Positions 8,370 through 17,650 are shown, counted from the stretch's first letter. The stretch is 64,000 nt of DNA from Treponema sp. (GCA_017449285.1 JAFSJX010000020.1:38170-102169); one strand, 5' to 3'. The notes: generated by a model not told the origin, from the sequence alone. Translations and numbers: made by a program.

Positions 8370-10067
8370 TCAATAGCCATCGCTCATCGCACGGTTCAGG
8401 TCGCGCTGGTAGAGTTCTGCGTAAACCATGCTGCGTTTTTTCAGTTCGTCTTTCTTTTCCTGCGGGAACGGAATGAACCGCCAAAAGATTGCGCGCAGTT
8501 TTTTGTCCATAACCTGCGTTCCATTTGCCTCTTTTGTCATCCACAGAACGTAGTCGGAAATGAAATAGGCTTTTAAATCGCCTTTAAGTTTTTGGTCTTC
8601 AATCCACTGATAATATTGACCAGTCAAGCCTTCTTCCATCCAATAGTAACTTGCCTTTTCCTTTGCCACCTGCCAGCGCAAATCCGCCACCGCCATGAGC
8701 ATTGCAATTTTAAGGTCGCGTGGATACATGGGTATGACGATTCTGCCTCGGCTGGTCACACGGTTGTAGCGGTCAAACGGCTCCCAGCAAATACCAAAGT
8801 CTCCATAAGTCGGCACAAGAATAACATAGGGAACAATGCGGTTATTGATTTGCCGATGAACGCGCACATACGCACCGGGGTCAAGCGATTCAATCCATGC
8901 CAACATATTGATGACATTTTCGCGAAATCCCGTTCCTTTTGGAGTGCCGTGATAAAATTCGCGCGTAAACACGGGGAACTGATTTCCCTGCCTCCCGACC
9001 GTCATTTTTGCCATTTGGCGCACCGTGTTCATCTCGGTCATCAAATCGCTGTGGCTCACCTCAATGTCATCGGGAACATCAGTCATTTTTGCGGAAAGAG
9101 AATTTTCAATGGCTTTTGCCTCTTCCACTTCTTTCAGATAATTGCCCAGTTCGCGGTCATTTTTTTGCAGGGCGCGCAATTTTTCCTGAATCTCGGCGAA
9201 CATTCTTTTCTGACCTTCACTGTACGGCATTCTGTGGTTATCCATTCCCATACAAGCAGGATGCTCGCACAAAGCCTCCACGCGATTGCGCAATTCAATT
9301 TCAAGCATATTGCGCTCGCTTTCTTTTGCATTCAGCATATTCTCAGCATTTTGCAATTTGCCATCATTTTTGCCTTTTAACTGACGGAGATGCTGCTGGT
9401 CTGCCGTACCAGTATTGTTTGCCGATTTTTTAGGACGGCTTTCGTCTGTAGCAGAAAGAGAAATATGCCCCGTACCGATTTCCTTGAACCATTCATCCAG
9501 ATAATATACCGGCTCTTTGGTAGAATTCTTCAGAAATGCCGTGGAGAAAGTAAGTTTCTGTTCCGGCGTAAAAAGCGATGGCAGCACAACAGCAAATCGG
9601 AGCAACATTTTTTTCGGCATGGGAACATTGGGATTGGTCATTTTTGGCACAATCGTCCGTACCAATTCCCAGTATGCCGTTACCAGTTGCTGACGGTACA
9701 CCGTGCGGTCTTTTGGGTCTTGGCAGACCAAATAGCGGGAAAGAATCTGATGCACACGCTGGGAAGCATCGCCTTCTCCCGTCAGCGCAGTTTTGTAATA
9801 GGTTTTGTCATCGAAATAATGATGTGGCTCGTCCTCAAAAAGTTTTTCAATCGTCTGGAAGTGAGTTACGCTTAAATCAACTGAAGGCACGGATTCATCT
9901 TTGTCCTCACCAAAATCCATTTGATCAGATAGCGTTTTAAATGAAGACCCCGAAGCATTCCCTACTTCAAAATCATCAAAGTCAGCCGCCGAATCATCCT
10001 GCTGATTAGCACTCGCTTCCGCAAGCAAAGCCGCAATGGTTGGGTCTAAATCCGTCATATCACTCAT
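8370..10067 (-). CDS. conserved hypothetical cytoplasmic protein with coiled coil
   Basis: About 565 residues, not recognised. There is an acidic, Asp/Ser-rich N-terminus (about 1-60), a helical middle with a likely coiled coil (about 225-330, rich in Lys, Glu and Asn), and a conserved-looking C-terminal globular part with many aromatic residues (YVRVHRQINNRIVPYVILVP, then YGDFGICWEPFDRYNR). No signal peptide or membrane segment is visible. ATG 10067 is chosen because GGAG lies six bases upstream; the frame opens slightly earlier with a TTG. An extended -10 (TGGTATAAT) is centred near 10100. The composition is compatible with a spirochaete-specific structural or regulatory protein. Confidence 0.6.
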   Translation of the reverse strand: MSDMTDLDPTIAALLAEASANQQDDSAADFDDFEVGNASGSSFKTLSDQMDFGEDKDESVPSVDLSVTHFQTIEKLFEDEPHHYFDDKTYYKTALTGEGDASQRVHQILSRYLVCQDPKDRTVYRQQLVTAYWELVRTIVPKMTNPNVPMPKKMLLRFAVVLPSLFTPEQKLTFSTAFLKNSTKEPVYYLDEWFKEIGTGHISLSATDESRPKKSANNTGTADQQHLRQLKGKNDGKLQNAENMLNAKESERNMLEIELRNRVEALCEHPACMGMDNHRMPYSEGQKRMFAEIQEKLRALQKNDRELGNYLKEVEEAKAIENSLSAKMTDVPDDIEVSHSDLMTEMNTVRQMAKMTVGRQGNQFPVFTREFYHGTPKGTGFRENVINMLAWIESLDPGAYVRVHRQINNRIVPYVILVPTYGDFGICWEPFDRYNRVTSRGRIVIPMYPRDLKIAMLMAVADLRWQVAKEKASYYWMEEGLTGQYYQWIEDQKLKGDLKAYFISDYVLWMTKEANGTQVMDKKLRAIFWRFIPFPQEKKDELKKRSMVYAELYQRDLNRAMSDGY

Positions 10068-10097
10068 CTGCAACTCCAAATTACAAAACGTACAAAT

Positions 10098-10106
10098 ATT
10101 ATACCA
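10098..10106 (-). promoter_or_regulatory. extended -10 promoter of the coiled-coil protein gene
   Basis: TGGTATAAT reads on the minus strand about 30 bases before the ATG at 10067, with TTCAAA as a weak -35 at 17 bases. The leader is long enough to include the GGAG SD. Confidence 0.55.
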
Positions 10107-10161
10107 TACTCTTTTAGTTTTTTGAAGAAAAAAACAACGCTATACAACACATTTACGAAAA

Positions 10162-11283
10162 CTATTGCGTAAATTCTGCTGAATGAAGACTTACTTCACC
10201 GCTCTGGAGCATTTTTTTTGAGCCGTCTTCAAGTTGAACCACAAGTGACACATCATCGGCAATGTCCAGCACTTTCGCGGAATAGGGAACGCCCTGCAAG
10301 CCCGCCGTAGGATTGACCGTAACCGTTTTTCCAACGACAAGCGAACGGGATTTGTATTCAGCAATCATCGCAGCGACCGAAGCAGAAGAATCAGCGGAAT
10401 CGGGAGAACCCGCAAAATCGGCTGAACCAGAAACATCGTCCTGTTCCCACGCATCATAAAATGCAAGCAAATGTGCCACAACCTGAGCAACCAAATCATT
10501 GCGGCTTATGCGGGCAACCTTTTCTTTGTCGGGCGCAGCCTGTTGGATTGAGGTTGCAATATCAGCAAGTTCTGCCGAAAACCCCATGTCGCGCACGTTG
10601 ATTCCGATTCCCACATTTGCCGCCTCAATGCGTCCTGTCTCAAAATTGGCGACTCCTTCCGTCAGAATCCCGCAGATTTTTTTCCCGTCCAAAAATACGT
10701 CGTTCACCCATTTTATCTGGGCGTGTGTGCCAAACAATTCATCTGTGGCGCGGGCAACGGCAACAGCGACGGCGGCAGTTAAAAGCGCGGGATTAGTCAC
10801 TCCGTTTTTGGGCGCGTAGACAAGCGTAAAATACACGCCGCTGTTTGGTGGAGAAACAAAAGCACGTCCCATTCGCCCGCGCCCCGCAGTCTGTTTTCCC
10901 GCCACAATCAGCGCACGATGCAATTTTGCGCCTTCGGCGGTTAGTTCTCCTGTTGTCGTGCGAAACGAAGATACCGCCGCACACTGACGCTTTGATTCAG
11001 ACAAGGTGGAATCAATTTCGCGGAATGTCGTCACCGTTCCCGCCTGAACCCCAAGCGCAGTCATTTTTTTTGCGATATATGAACCGTCAATCTCATCTGA
11101 TGCAGCAGTCAGCCGATAACCCCGATTAGAAACAGCATCAATCTGACAACCTTCGGATTGCAGAGCCTTTATTGCTTTCCACACCGAAGTACGCGACACA
11201 CCGCAAGATTCCGCCAGCGATTCACCAGAAATAAAATCAGAGGAAGATTGCAATGCGGCAAGAATAGCGAACTTGGTAGACAT
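10162..11283 (-). CDS. birA: biotin operon repressor / biotin-protein ligase
   Basis: The 373-residue BirA activates biotin to biotinyl-AMP and transfers it to carboxylase carrier lysines; the bifunctional form also binds DNA. A winged-helix HTH occupies about 1-60 (SGESLAESCGVSRTSVWKAI). The catalytic domain has the biotin-binding GRGRMGRAF and IKWVNDVFLDGKKICGILTE, and a small SH3-like C-terminal domain ends near VQLEDGSKKM. An Ala/Ser/Asp-rich insert (ADFAGSPDSADSSAS) is unusual. The ATG at 11283 has no SD, but TTGTCA-17-TAGACT ends seven bases before it, predicting a leaderless mRNA. The longer frame to 11319 would place the start upstream of that promoter. Confidence 0.92.
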   Translation of the reverse strand: MSTKFAILAALQSSSDFISGESLAESCGVSRTSVWKAIKALQSEGCQIDAVSNRGYRLTAASDEIDGSYIAKKMTALGVQAGTVTTFREIDSTLSESKRQCAAVSSFRTTTGELTAEGAKLHRALIVAGKQTAGRGRMGRAFVSPPNSGVYFTLVYAPKNGVTNPALLTAAVAVAVARATDELFGTHAQIKWVNDVFLDGKKICGILTEGVANFETGRIEAANVGIGINVRDMGFSAELADIATSIQQAAPDKEKVARISRNDLVAQVVAHLLAFYDAWEQDDVSGSADFAGSPDSADSSASVAAMIAEYKSRSLVVGKTVTVNPTAGLQGVPYSAKVLDIADDVSLVVQLEDGSKKMLQSGEVSLHSAEFTQ

Positions 11284-11290
11284 AGAACTA

Positions 11291-11319
11291 AGTCTACCAC
11301 AAAAAAGAAACATTGACAA
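11291..11319 (-). promoter_or_regulatory. birA promoter (leaderless type)
   Basis: TTGTCA (11319-11314) and TAGACT (11296-11291) on the minus strand are separated by 17 bases, and the -10 is seven bases from ATG 11283. Its -35 overlaps the TTGACA of the divergent TetR gene because TTGTCAA/TTGACAA is nearly self-complementary, so both promoters share the same few bases. Confidence 0.7.
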
Positions 11320-11341
11320 ATTCGCCGTTGCCTATTAAACT
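11313..11341 (+). promoter_or_regulatory. promoter of the TetR-family gene
   Basis: A perfect -35 TTGACA (11313-11318), 17-base spacer and TAAACT (11336-11341). It is divergent from and overlaps the birA promoter, so BirA or the TetR protein bound here could affect both genes. Confidence 0.65.
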
Positions 11342-11388
11342 AATAATCGGTAGTCTTTTCGTGGGGAAAAGATTTTTTGGGAGAAATT

Positions 11389-12057
11389 ATGCCTGCCTCA
11401 GAAAAAGTGACAAAAGAAAAAATTATTCGTGCCGTCCTTGAATCTGCGTTTAACAAGAGCGTGGGGGGAACATCGCTTGCTGATATTTCCGAAAAATTAG
11501 GAATCAAAAAGGCATCGCTGTACAATCATTACGAAAGCCGTGATGCGATGATTGAAGATACCATCGTTTATTGTAATGAGATTTTGGGCAAGACGAATTT
11601 TATTCCTGCGGACATGAATGCTACGGCTCAAAAATATCCTGCGGAGGCTGTCTTCAAAGGACTTGTAAACCGTTGGTTCAAGATGACCGAAAAAGACCCC
11701 CTCCTGCAAATTTATGTTTTTATTGAAAGCGAAAAGTATTTTTCTACACAAGCCGCAAAAATCGTTCAAGAATTTACCGACAAACTGCTGAGTCAGACTG
11801 TCAGCGCACTTTTAAGTCTTTCTGAAGCACAAAAAATCTCTTCACTGGACGAACCGACCGCAAAAGCATACGCCACAATTTTTGTCCGTATGCTGAGAGA
11901 TTTGCTCGATGCCTACCTTGTACAAAAAAAAGTTGAAATTCGCTCAAATCCCGAAACTGGCTCGGACACGCTTTTTTCTGCGATTCCGCAAGAAGAGCCG
12001 AATTATGAGGAAATTGACCGTCTAACCGATCAGTTCTGCACCCTGCTTAAAAAATAG
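11389..12057 (+). CDS. TetR/AcrR-family transcriptional regulator
   Basis: 222 residues. The N-terminal HTH is typical of TetR: IIRAVLESAFNKSVGGTSLADIS, then EKLGIKKASLYNHYESRDAMIE at about 25-50. The remainder is the helical ligand-binding and dimer domain, with no family-specific motif I recognise. ATG 11389 follows GGGAGAAATT; a TTG in frame at 11377 lies upstream of that SD. It diverges from birA over a shared promoter region. The inducer and targets are unknown; autoregulation is likely for the family. Confidence 0.88.
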   Translation: MPASEKVTKEKIIRAVLESAFNKSVGGTSLADISEKLGIKKASLYNHYESRDAMIEDTIVYCNEILGKTNFIPADMNATAQKYPAEAVFKGLVNRWFKMTEKDPLLQIYVFIESEKYFSTQAAKIVQEFTDKLLSQTVSALLSLSEAQKISSLDEPTAKAYATIFVRMLRDLLDAYLVQKKVEIRSNPETGSDTLFSAIPQEEPNYEEIDRLTDQFCTLLKK

Positions 12058-12058
12058 C

Positions 12059-13615
12059 CTACAAATTTGATACTGCATCAATAAGCGCAAGCGGCGTAAG
12101 CGCAAAGTCATTCTTAAAACGACAGGAAGCCAATGCGTGTGCAAGGCTAGCAGAAATCGTTGCGTCCAAAGGTGTATATCCTTGCGCAAGCAACGAACAA
12201 ATCAGCCCCGCAAGCACATCTCCACTCCCCGCCTTTGCAAGACAATTTTTTCCCAGCGGATTAACGAATAACTTGAATTGCGCGCCATCAAATGTTCCTA
12301 TCATCGGATTTGCGCCTTTGACCAAAAGAACCACCTTTGGGAACGCACGGCAAAATGTTTCCATCAGCGCGGGTCTTTCAATTACACAGTCTGAAATTGT
12401 GTAATTACCTAAACCGCAAAGCGCGAGCAACGACTGATATTCCTTCGGGTGAGGAGTCAGCACAATTCCGCCTAGCGTATCCGTTGACCGCTTCTGTAAA
12501 AAATCGCGCAGACCGTCGGAAAAAAATGCGTCCGCATCAATTACACACGGAATTTCAGCATGAGCGCAGAGCCAGTCAAAATAAGGGGTCGCCGTTCCGT
12601 CTGTCCTGCCCAAGCCCATACCCAGTGCGACTGCCGTTGTATTTGCGGGGAAATCAGTTGCAGCCATCAGTTCGGGCGAAACTTCGGGTAATTCCGTTTT
12701 TTCAAATGCCGTTCCCAGCCGCACAAGCGAAACCAAACCCGCGCCAAAATGCAATGCCGCTTCGCCCGCAATGCACGAAGCCCCGATTTTTTCTCCGCTC
12801 ACCACTGCCACATGACCAAAACTGCCTTTGTTCACCAATTTTTTTTTGCGATGCGGAAGAACCACATCCGAGGTCTCCAGCAACATCGCCGCCGCAGTTG
12901 AGCCAACGCCAGCAGCATTGCCCGCACCACCGATTAGGACAGATTCAAAAAGCATACGGCTTACGCCCAGATTCTCGCACGTCACCTGCCCTACAAAATC
13001 TTTTGCCGCATCGCCATACAAAGAGCATTTGAGCGCACCCATCGTCACCGTGCAGTCAGCGCAAAAACCGCCGTCCGCAACAGAACCATTCTCGCGAACT
13101 CCCGTCGGCACGTCACACGCAATTCTTATGCCTTTCGCCCGATTCACCCGCAAACATAACGCTGCCACCCGTTCATCCAATGCACCGTGAAACCCGCTTC
13201 CAAATATGCAGTCAACAATGCAATCCGCCCTGGCAATCAAATTTTCTGCTTCGTCCGCAGCCTCCGTCCGTACAAAACGAACGCCACACTTTTCCGCCCG
13301 TTCCGCCTGCAATCTGCACAAATCGCTTTTCGGCTCTGCGCACAAAATCACCACGGGAACAATAGGCATCGCCCCGCCAGAACCAAATCCCGCAAGCCGC
13401 CGTGCCAACGCATATCCGTCCGCACCATTATTCCCGCTTCCGCACAGAATCACCACCCGCCGTTCCGCAGGTTTTTCCGTAATCTGCATAAGCCGCTGAA
13501 CCACCGCCCGCTCCAACGCAACGGCAGCATTTTCCATCATTACTTCTTCCGTCAGCCCATACCGCTCACGAACCGCCTTGTCCAAAACACGCGTATCCAA
13601 AAAAAGAGATTGCAT
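12059..13615 (-). CDS. nnr: bifunctional NAD(P)H-hydrate epimerase / ADP-dependent dehydratase
   Basis: The 518-residue Nnr repairs hydrated NADH and NADPH. The N-terminal YjeF_N epimerase domain carries GSGNNGADGYALARRL near 58-73 and DCIFGSGFHG. The C-terminal ribokinase-like dehydratase carries GMGLGRTDG, LTPHPKEYQSLLAL and the catalytic loop CLAKAGSGDVLAGLICSLL. Both halves look intact. The ATG has no SD, but TATACT (13627-13622, minus strand) ends six bases before it, so the message is probably leaderless. It is convergent with the TetR gene, with one base between. Confidence 0.93.
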   Translation of the reverse strand: MQSLFLDTRVLDKAVRERYGLTEEVMMENAAVALERAVVQRLMQITEKPAERRVVILCGSGNNGADGYALARRLAGFGSGGAMPIVPVVILCAEPKSDLCRLQAERAEKCGVRFVRTEAADEAENLIARADCIVDCIFGSGFHGALDERVAALCLRVNRAKGIRIACDVPTGVRENGSVADGGFCADCTVTMGALKCSLYGDAAKDFVGQVTCENLGVSRMLFESVLIGGAGNAAGVGSTAAAMLLETSDVVLPHRKKKLVNKGSFGHVAVVSGEKIGASCIAGEAALHFGAGLVSLVRLGTAFEKTELPEVSPELMAATDFPANTTAVALGMGLGRTDGTATPYFDWLCAHAEIPCVIDADAFFSDGLRDFLQKRSTDTLGGIVLTPHPKEYQSLLALCGLGNYTISDCVIERPALMETFCRAFPKVVLLVKGANPMIGTFDGAQFKLFVNPLGKNCLAKAGSGDVLAGLICSLLAQGYTPLDATISASLAHALASCRFKNDFALTPLALIDAVSNL

Positions 13616-13662
13616 AAAGAGAGTATAACAGATTTATAGAGAATTAGCACTAATGCCGTACC

Positions 13663-15048
13663 TTAAATTACCCGTTTTTCCAGCCAGCGACCGTGCTTAA
13701 AGCGCACCACAAAGCAGATTGAACGGAATACCCAATCAATGTACATACCAAACCACACACCGTACAGCGCGAGGCTCGTGTTTCCAGGATAGCGGCGCAA
13801 AATCCATGACGCAATCAGATAACTGAACAATACCCGAAAGAGCCACATACTGATATTGCTTACCAGCATCGTAAATTTTGCATCGCCCGCCGCACGCAGA
13901 CTGTTGGGCAAAGTAAACGCCAGTGGCCAAATCAGTATGTTTCCCACCATGCAGGTACGGATAACGCCAGCCGCCAGTTGTTTTGCCGCGTCGGAGATGT
14001 TGAAAACAGAAACCAGTTGCGGCGCGAACACTAAAATAAGCGCGGAAAGCGTAGCCATGGCAATGTAGGTTTCGCGCATCAGTTTTTTTGCATAGTGAAC
14101 CGCCTGTTCTTTTTCACCCGCGCCGATGCACTGCCCCACCACCGTAACAGAAGCCAGTCCGATTGCGCTTCCGGGAATATTTGCAAAACTAGCGATGTTG
14201 TTGCAGATAGCATTCGCCGCAATCGCCACCGTGCCGAATCCCGACATAAACACCTGCACGGTCAGTTTTCCGATGTGGAACACGCTGTTCTCAATGCCGC
14301 TCGGAATTCCCACGCGAAGGATGCGCTTTATCATCGTGCCGTTCCACTCAAAGCGAAAGATGTTGTCAAAGTGAATCACATTTTTCTTTTTGTCAGAAAG
14401 CAACACGAGCATCACTACGGCGGCGACCACACGGCTTGCCAGCGTTGCAATGCCCGCACCTGCCACACCGATTTTTGCCCCGTAAATCAGCACCGCATTC
14501 CCGCCAATGTTCGTCAAGTTCATCAAGATGCTCACTTTCAGGCTCAACTTGCTGTTCCCCATCGAACGAAACAAAGCGGCGGAACTGCTGTACACGGCAA
14601 GGAACGGAAACGAGATTGCCACCCAAAAGAAATAGGTAATCGCATTCTGCAGAACGTCAGCCTCGCTCTTGCCGTACATCCATGTCAGAATCTGCGTGCG
14701 GAACGGAACACACACTGCGATAATCAGCATACCCGCAAACAGCGACAAGTTCAGAAGTTGCTTTGCCGCCACGCACGCCGCCCGCGCGTCCTTATGCCCC
14801 AAATACTGGCTTGAAACCACCGCGCCGCCTGTCGCAAATGCCGCAAACAATTGAATCATCAGCTGGCTGAACTGGTCAATCAAGGAAACACCGCTTACGC
14901 CCGCCTCTCCAATCGAAGAAACCATCAGCGTATCACATGCCCCGATTGTCATCGCCAAAAACTGCTCCGCAATCAGCGGCAAAATCAGTTTCGCAAGATA
15001 TGCACGAGAAAACAATAGCTGTGGGCGCAAGGATTCTTCGGGCATCAC
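13663..15048 (-). CDS. MATE-family efflux transporter
   Basis: The 461 residues hold twelve hydrophobic segments arranged as two MATE domains, with family signatures such as IGACDTLMVSSIGEAGVSGVSLIDQ in the first and AANAICNNIASFANIPGSAIGLA in the second. These antiporters expel drugs or metabolites using Na+ or H+ gradients; the substrate cannot be read from sequence. Its ATG overlaps the stop of the MscS gene by four bases (ATGA), so it is the last gene of a three-gene operon. Confidence 0.92.
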   Translation of the reverse strand: MMPEESLRPQLLFSRAYLAKLILPLIAEQFLAMTIGACDTLMVSSIGEAGVSGVSLIDQFSQLMIQLFAAFATGGAVVSSQYLGHKDARAACVAAKQLLNLSLFAGMLIIAVCVPFRTQILTWMYGKSEADVLQNAITYFFWVAISFPFLAVYSSSAALFRSMGNSKLSLKVSILMNLTNIGGNAVLIYGAKIGVAGAGIATLASRVVAAVVMLVLLSDKKKNVIHFDNIFRFEWNGTMIKRILRVGIPSGIENSVFHIGKLTVQVFMSGFGTVAIAANAICNNIASFANIPGSAIGLASVTVVGQCIGAGEKEQAVHYAKKLMRETYIAMATLSALILVFAPQLVSVFNISDAAKQLAAGVIRTCMVGNILIWPLAFTLPNSLRAAGDAKFTMLVSNISMWLFRVLFSYLIASWILRRYPGNTSLALYGVWFGMYIDWVFRSICFVVRFKHGRWLEKRVI

Positions 15049-15953
15049 ACCTCAGTCGCTTTTGGCATTGTATCTTCGTTCAGAATCGTCACGTCCATAC
15101 GGTTGAACGGAATATTTATTCCTTCTTCGCGACAGATTTTTGCCACTTCCTTGCACACGTCACTCTTAGTCTGGAAAAAGTCCGTTCGCCTGCACCACAC
15201 AATCAGGTTCATCGAAATGCCACTTTCTCCCAAAGCCACATACCAGACAGCGGGCGCATAGTTATCGTTATCGGTAATCACTGTAGGACACCGCGCTGGA
15301 ACTTTGCGAATCGCTTCCATAGTCTTATCCAAATCGCTGGAATAATCCACGGAAAATTCAAACACGTAGCGACGATATTCATAACTGGAAAAATTCTTGA
15401 GTTTGTTGTTGATAATCGTTGAATTCGGAATCCGAATTAACTGATTGTCCGCCGTATGTACCCGAACAGAAAGAAAACTGATGGTGTCAACCGTACCGCT
15501 CACGCCGTCAATCTCAATAAAATCTCCCGGCTTCATCGTCTTTTCAGTCAACACGAAAATGCCGCTAATCAGATTGCTCACGGAAGTCTGTGCCGCAAAA
15601 CCAAGCGCAACACCGGCAATTCCCGCCGCTCCCCAAACCGCACTTAATTTGATGCCGAACAAACCAAGCACATACATCACAATCAGCACATAAAACGTGT
15701 AACTCACTACCTTGGAAATCACCTTGACGGTAGAAGCCTTCATTTTTTTGGACGCATTTTTAGTAATCAGCCGCTTGATGACCCGATAAACCACATAAAA
15801 CGCCAGAATTGTAACAAGGCTTCCCACCAAATGCGACATATTGTGCCAGGTAATGAATTCCTGTAAATCTGCAATGTGCAGTAACGTTTTTGTTTCGCTT
15901 ATTGCACTTTCTCCCAAATGGCGTACACCCTCAATCACATTCGTCTCTTCCAT
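15045..15953 (-). CDS. MscS-family small-conductance mechanosensitive channel
   Basis: The 302 residues show three N-terminal membrane helices, with the pore helix and its Gly/Ala ridges in LSAVWGAAGIAGVALGFAAQ at about 120-140, followed by the MscS beta domain (MKPGDFIEIDGVSGTVDTIS, then IRIPNSTIINNKLKNFS). It is expected in the inner membrane as a heptamer that opens on osmotic down-shock. The stop overlaps the MATE start, and a 45-residue membrane peptide lies immediately upstream. Confidence 0.93.
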   Translation of the reverse strand: MEETNVIEGVRHLGESAISETKTLLHIADLQEFITWHNMSHLVGSLVTILAFYVVYRVIKRLITKNASKKMKASTVKVISKVVSYTFYVLIVMYVLGLFGIKLSAVWGAAGIAGVALGFAAQTSVSNLISGIFVLTEKTMKPGDFIEIDGVSGTVDTISFLSVRVHTADNQLIRIPNSTIINNKLKNFSSYEYRRYVFEFSVDYSSDLDKTMEAIRKVPARCPTVITDNDNYAPAVWYVALGESGISMNLIVWCRRTDFFQTKSDVCKEVAKICREEGINIPFNRMDVTILNEDTMPKATEV

Positions 15954-15976
15954 AAAATTGAATTTCCTCGCACCTG

Positions 15977-16114
15977 CTATTCATATTTTTCATCATTGCC
16001 GCGAAAATGTTCCATGAGCGACACACGGTTTGGCTTAAAAATCATCCGCACCAACCCCACAATCATCAGCACCACGAGCATTCCCACAATCACCGTACAG
16101 ACAATCCCAAACAT
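15977..16114 (-). CDS. single-pass membrane microprotein (45 aa)
   Basis: MFGIVCTVIVGMLVVLMIVG, then a short basic and acidic cytoplasmic tail (MIFKPNRVSLMEHFRGNDEKYE). Start 16114 is chosen because GGAGG ends five bases upstream; that SD is formed by the ATGGAGG of an in-frame upstream ATG at 16126. Order and a 23-base gap place it first in the operon with MscS and MATE. One transmembrane helix; no family recognised. It could modulate the channel, which is inference from linkage only. Confidence 0.6.
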   Translation of the reverse strand: MFGIVCTVIVGMLVVLMIVGLVRMIFKPNRVSLMEHFRGNDEKYE

Positions 16115-16126
16115 GCACGCCTCCAT

Positions 16127-16262
16127 TTTTTGAAGGGGGAAGTCTCCCCCTCGCTCCAAACGACCGCTGCGCTATCGTTTTCTGCTACCCTCTCTGCGGG
16201 GCAATTATTTTGCTTTTCAGCCCCGCAACGCCCCGCAATTTTTGTGCGGGGGTTCACGTAGC
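16127..16262 (-). repeat. intergenic GC-rich dispersed repeat, copy 2 (inverted)
   Basis: Shares three exact blocks with 8212-8360 in inverted order: 16234-16220, 16201-16184 and 16151-16135. A further GC-rich palindromic stretch (GCGGGGCGTTGCGGGG) lies next to it. It occupies the gap between nth and the microprotein operon, with no gene visible. Confidence 0.75.
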
Positions 16263-16271
16263 GAGTACACC

Positions 16272-16904
16272 TTATTCATTCCGCTTGCACACATCATTCA
16301 AAAAGCATTCATCGCATTTTGGCTTGCGCGCCGTACAGATATACCGACCGTGCAGAATCAGCCAGTGATGCGCGTGTTCCAGATACTGCGGCGGAATGCG
16401 CTCCAAAAGCGATTGCTCCACTTCCAGCGGCGTTTTTCCTTCTGCAAGCCCAATTTTTGGGCTGACCCGCAACAAATGTGTATCCACAGGCATGGTCGGC
16501 TCACCCCAGACCACATTCAGCACCACGTTCGCCGTCTTTCGACCAACTCCGGGCAACGTCATCAGCGCATCACGGTCATGCGGAACCTCGCCGTCAAAGT
16601 TTTCCAAAAGCAGACGACTCAATTCTATCACGTGCGCCGCTTTTGTTCTATATAATCCAATTGATTTTATGTAGGGAATCAGCCCGTCCACTCCAAGCGC
16701 AACCATCTTTTGCGGTGTGTCGGCAATCTCGTATAGAGAAGCCGTCGCCTTGTTCACGCTCTTGTCCGTTGTCTGCGCAGAAAGCACCACGCTTACCAGG
16801 AGCGTAAAGGGCGATGACCAGTGCAGTTCTGACTTGGGATGTGGATTTCGTGCTTTAAATCGCTCCATCACTTCGCGGATTTCTACTTCAGAAAGCAAAG
16901 TCAT
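16272..16904 (-). CDS. nth: endonuclease III
   Basis: The 210-residue DNA glycosylase/AP lyase excises oxidised pyrimidines. The helix-hairpin-helix LMTLPGVGRKTANVVLNVVWG is followed by the catalytic Asp in PTMPVDTHLLRVSPKIGLA, and SAQTTDKSVN is present near the N-terminus. The C-terminal [4Fe-4S] motif reads C-X6-C-X2-C-X5-C (CTARKPKCDECFLNDVC). ATG 16904 overlaps the stop of the upstream DUF1275 gene as ATGA; the frame to 16994 continues into that gene and is not used. Confidence 0.96.
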   Translation of the reverse strand: MTLLSEVEIREVMERFKARNPHPKSELHWSSPFTLLVSVVLSAQTTDKSVNKATASLYEIADTPQKMVALGVDGLIPYIKSIGLYRTKAAHVIELSRLLLENFDGEVPHDRDALMTLPGVGRKTANVVLNVVWGEPTMPVDTHLLRVSPKIGLAEGKTPLEVEQSLLERIPPQYLEHAHHWLILHGRYICTARKPKCDECFLNDVCKRNE

Positions 16905-17557
16905 ATATATTTTATCTCCATCACCCCTGCCGTAACAATCGGCACGAATGCACCTAAAAATCCTGCGTTGCCGCAAAAGCGCCAGCAGAACCATCCTGCT
17001 GTCACACCGGCATAAAAGAACAGCAGTGTCGCGCCCATAAATTTTGCCTTGAGGACTTGGCTTTTGTCACCGTTTGCCCATACTTCTGTAAGCGCAGACA
17101 CAAGCTGCCTCACATTGTTACTTGAAAAAATCGTAGAGTTTTTGTAGCCGTAAGCTCCCACAAAGGCGCACCACTGAAAAGGCATGGCAAAAAGCGTGGG
17201 GTAGAGATAGAACATAAGCGGCAGATTCCCTTCAATCGGAAAACGCCACATGGCAAGGCAGGCAAGCCCGTCAATTCCCAAGGCAAGCAGTTTGGTGTTC
17301 AGCCGCGTATGCTTGGGAAGCCAGGTGGCAAGAAAAATGGCAAGAACATAGAGCATAAACCCCACCCCATGCAAAAGCACCGTCTTCCAATTTCCGCCGA
17401 ACAGCCCTATGACCAGTTCCATCAGATTGACCGTCTGTGCCGAGCCAAACTGATGCGCCGCATTCACCAGCGGAAAGATTCCCAGCCACCCGCCTATCCC
17501 GGCAACGAGGTAATGAATATGTGCTTCACGATTTTGTTGCATAAAAAAGTGTATCAT
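16901..17557 (-). CDS. YoaK/DUF1275-like membrane protein
   Basis: About 218 residues with six hydrophobic segments. HYLVAGIGGWLGIFPLVNAAH near the start and NSTIFSSNNVRQLVSALTEVW near the middle fit DUF1275, whose members carry a conserved T-x-x-T/S-N-N/G-L motif in the same place. Function is unknown. The frame is open to 17650, but TATAAT at 17644-17639 (minus) falls inside that extension, so a start at 17557 or at 17542 is preferred; neither has a clear SD. The stop overlaps nth, suggesting co-expression. Confidence 0.65.
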   Translation of the reverse strand: MIHFFMQQNREAHIHYLVAGIGGWLGIFPLVNAAHQFGSAQTVNLMELVIGLFGGNWKTVLLHGVGFMLYVLAIFLATWLPKHTRLNTKLLALGIDGLACLAMWRFPIEGNLPLMFYLYPTLFAMPFQWCAFVGAYGYKNSTIFSSNNVRQLVSALTEVWANGDKSQVLKAKFMGATLLFFYAGVTAGWFCWRFCGNAGFLGAFVPIVTAGVMEIKYI

Positions 17558-17638
17558 AGAGCGCAAAAAAGAAAAACCCTGCACAAAAAGGTTCGGCATG
17601 TTCGTGCAGGCTGGGGTAATAGTGTCCAAGGCAAACGC

Positions 17639-17644
17639 ATTATA
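17639..17644 (-). promoter_or_regulatory. -10 element upstream of DUF1275/nth
   Basis: A consensus TATAAT reads on the minus strand, with TTGTCT 15 bases upstream as a poor -35. It is the main reason for preferring a downstream start for the DUF1275-like gene. Confidence 0.45.
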
Positions 17645-17650
17645 ATCCAT

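Noticed and set aside
13187..13639. Long plus-strand frames opposite nnr
   Set aside because: GC-rich codon mirror of a real gene; no SD, promoter or known motif.
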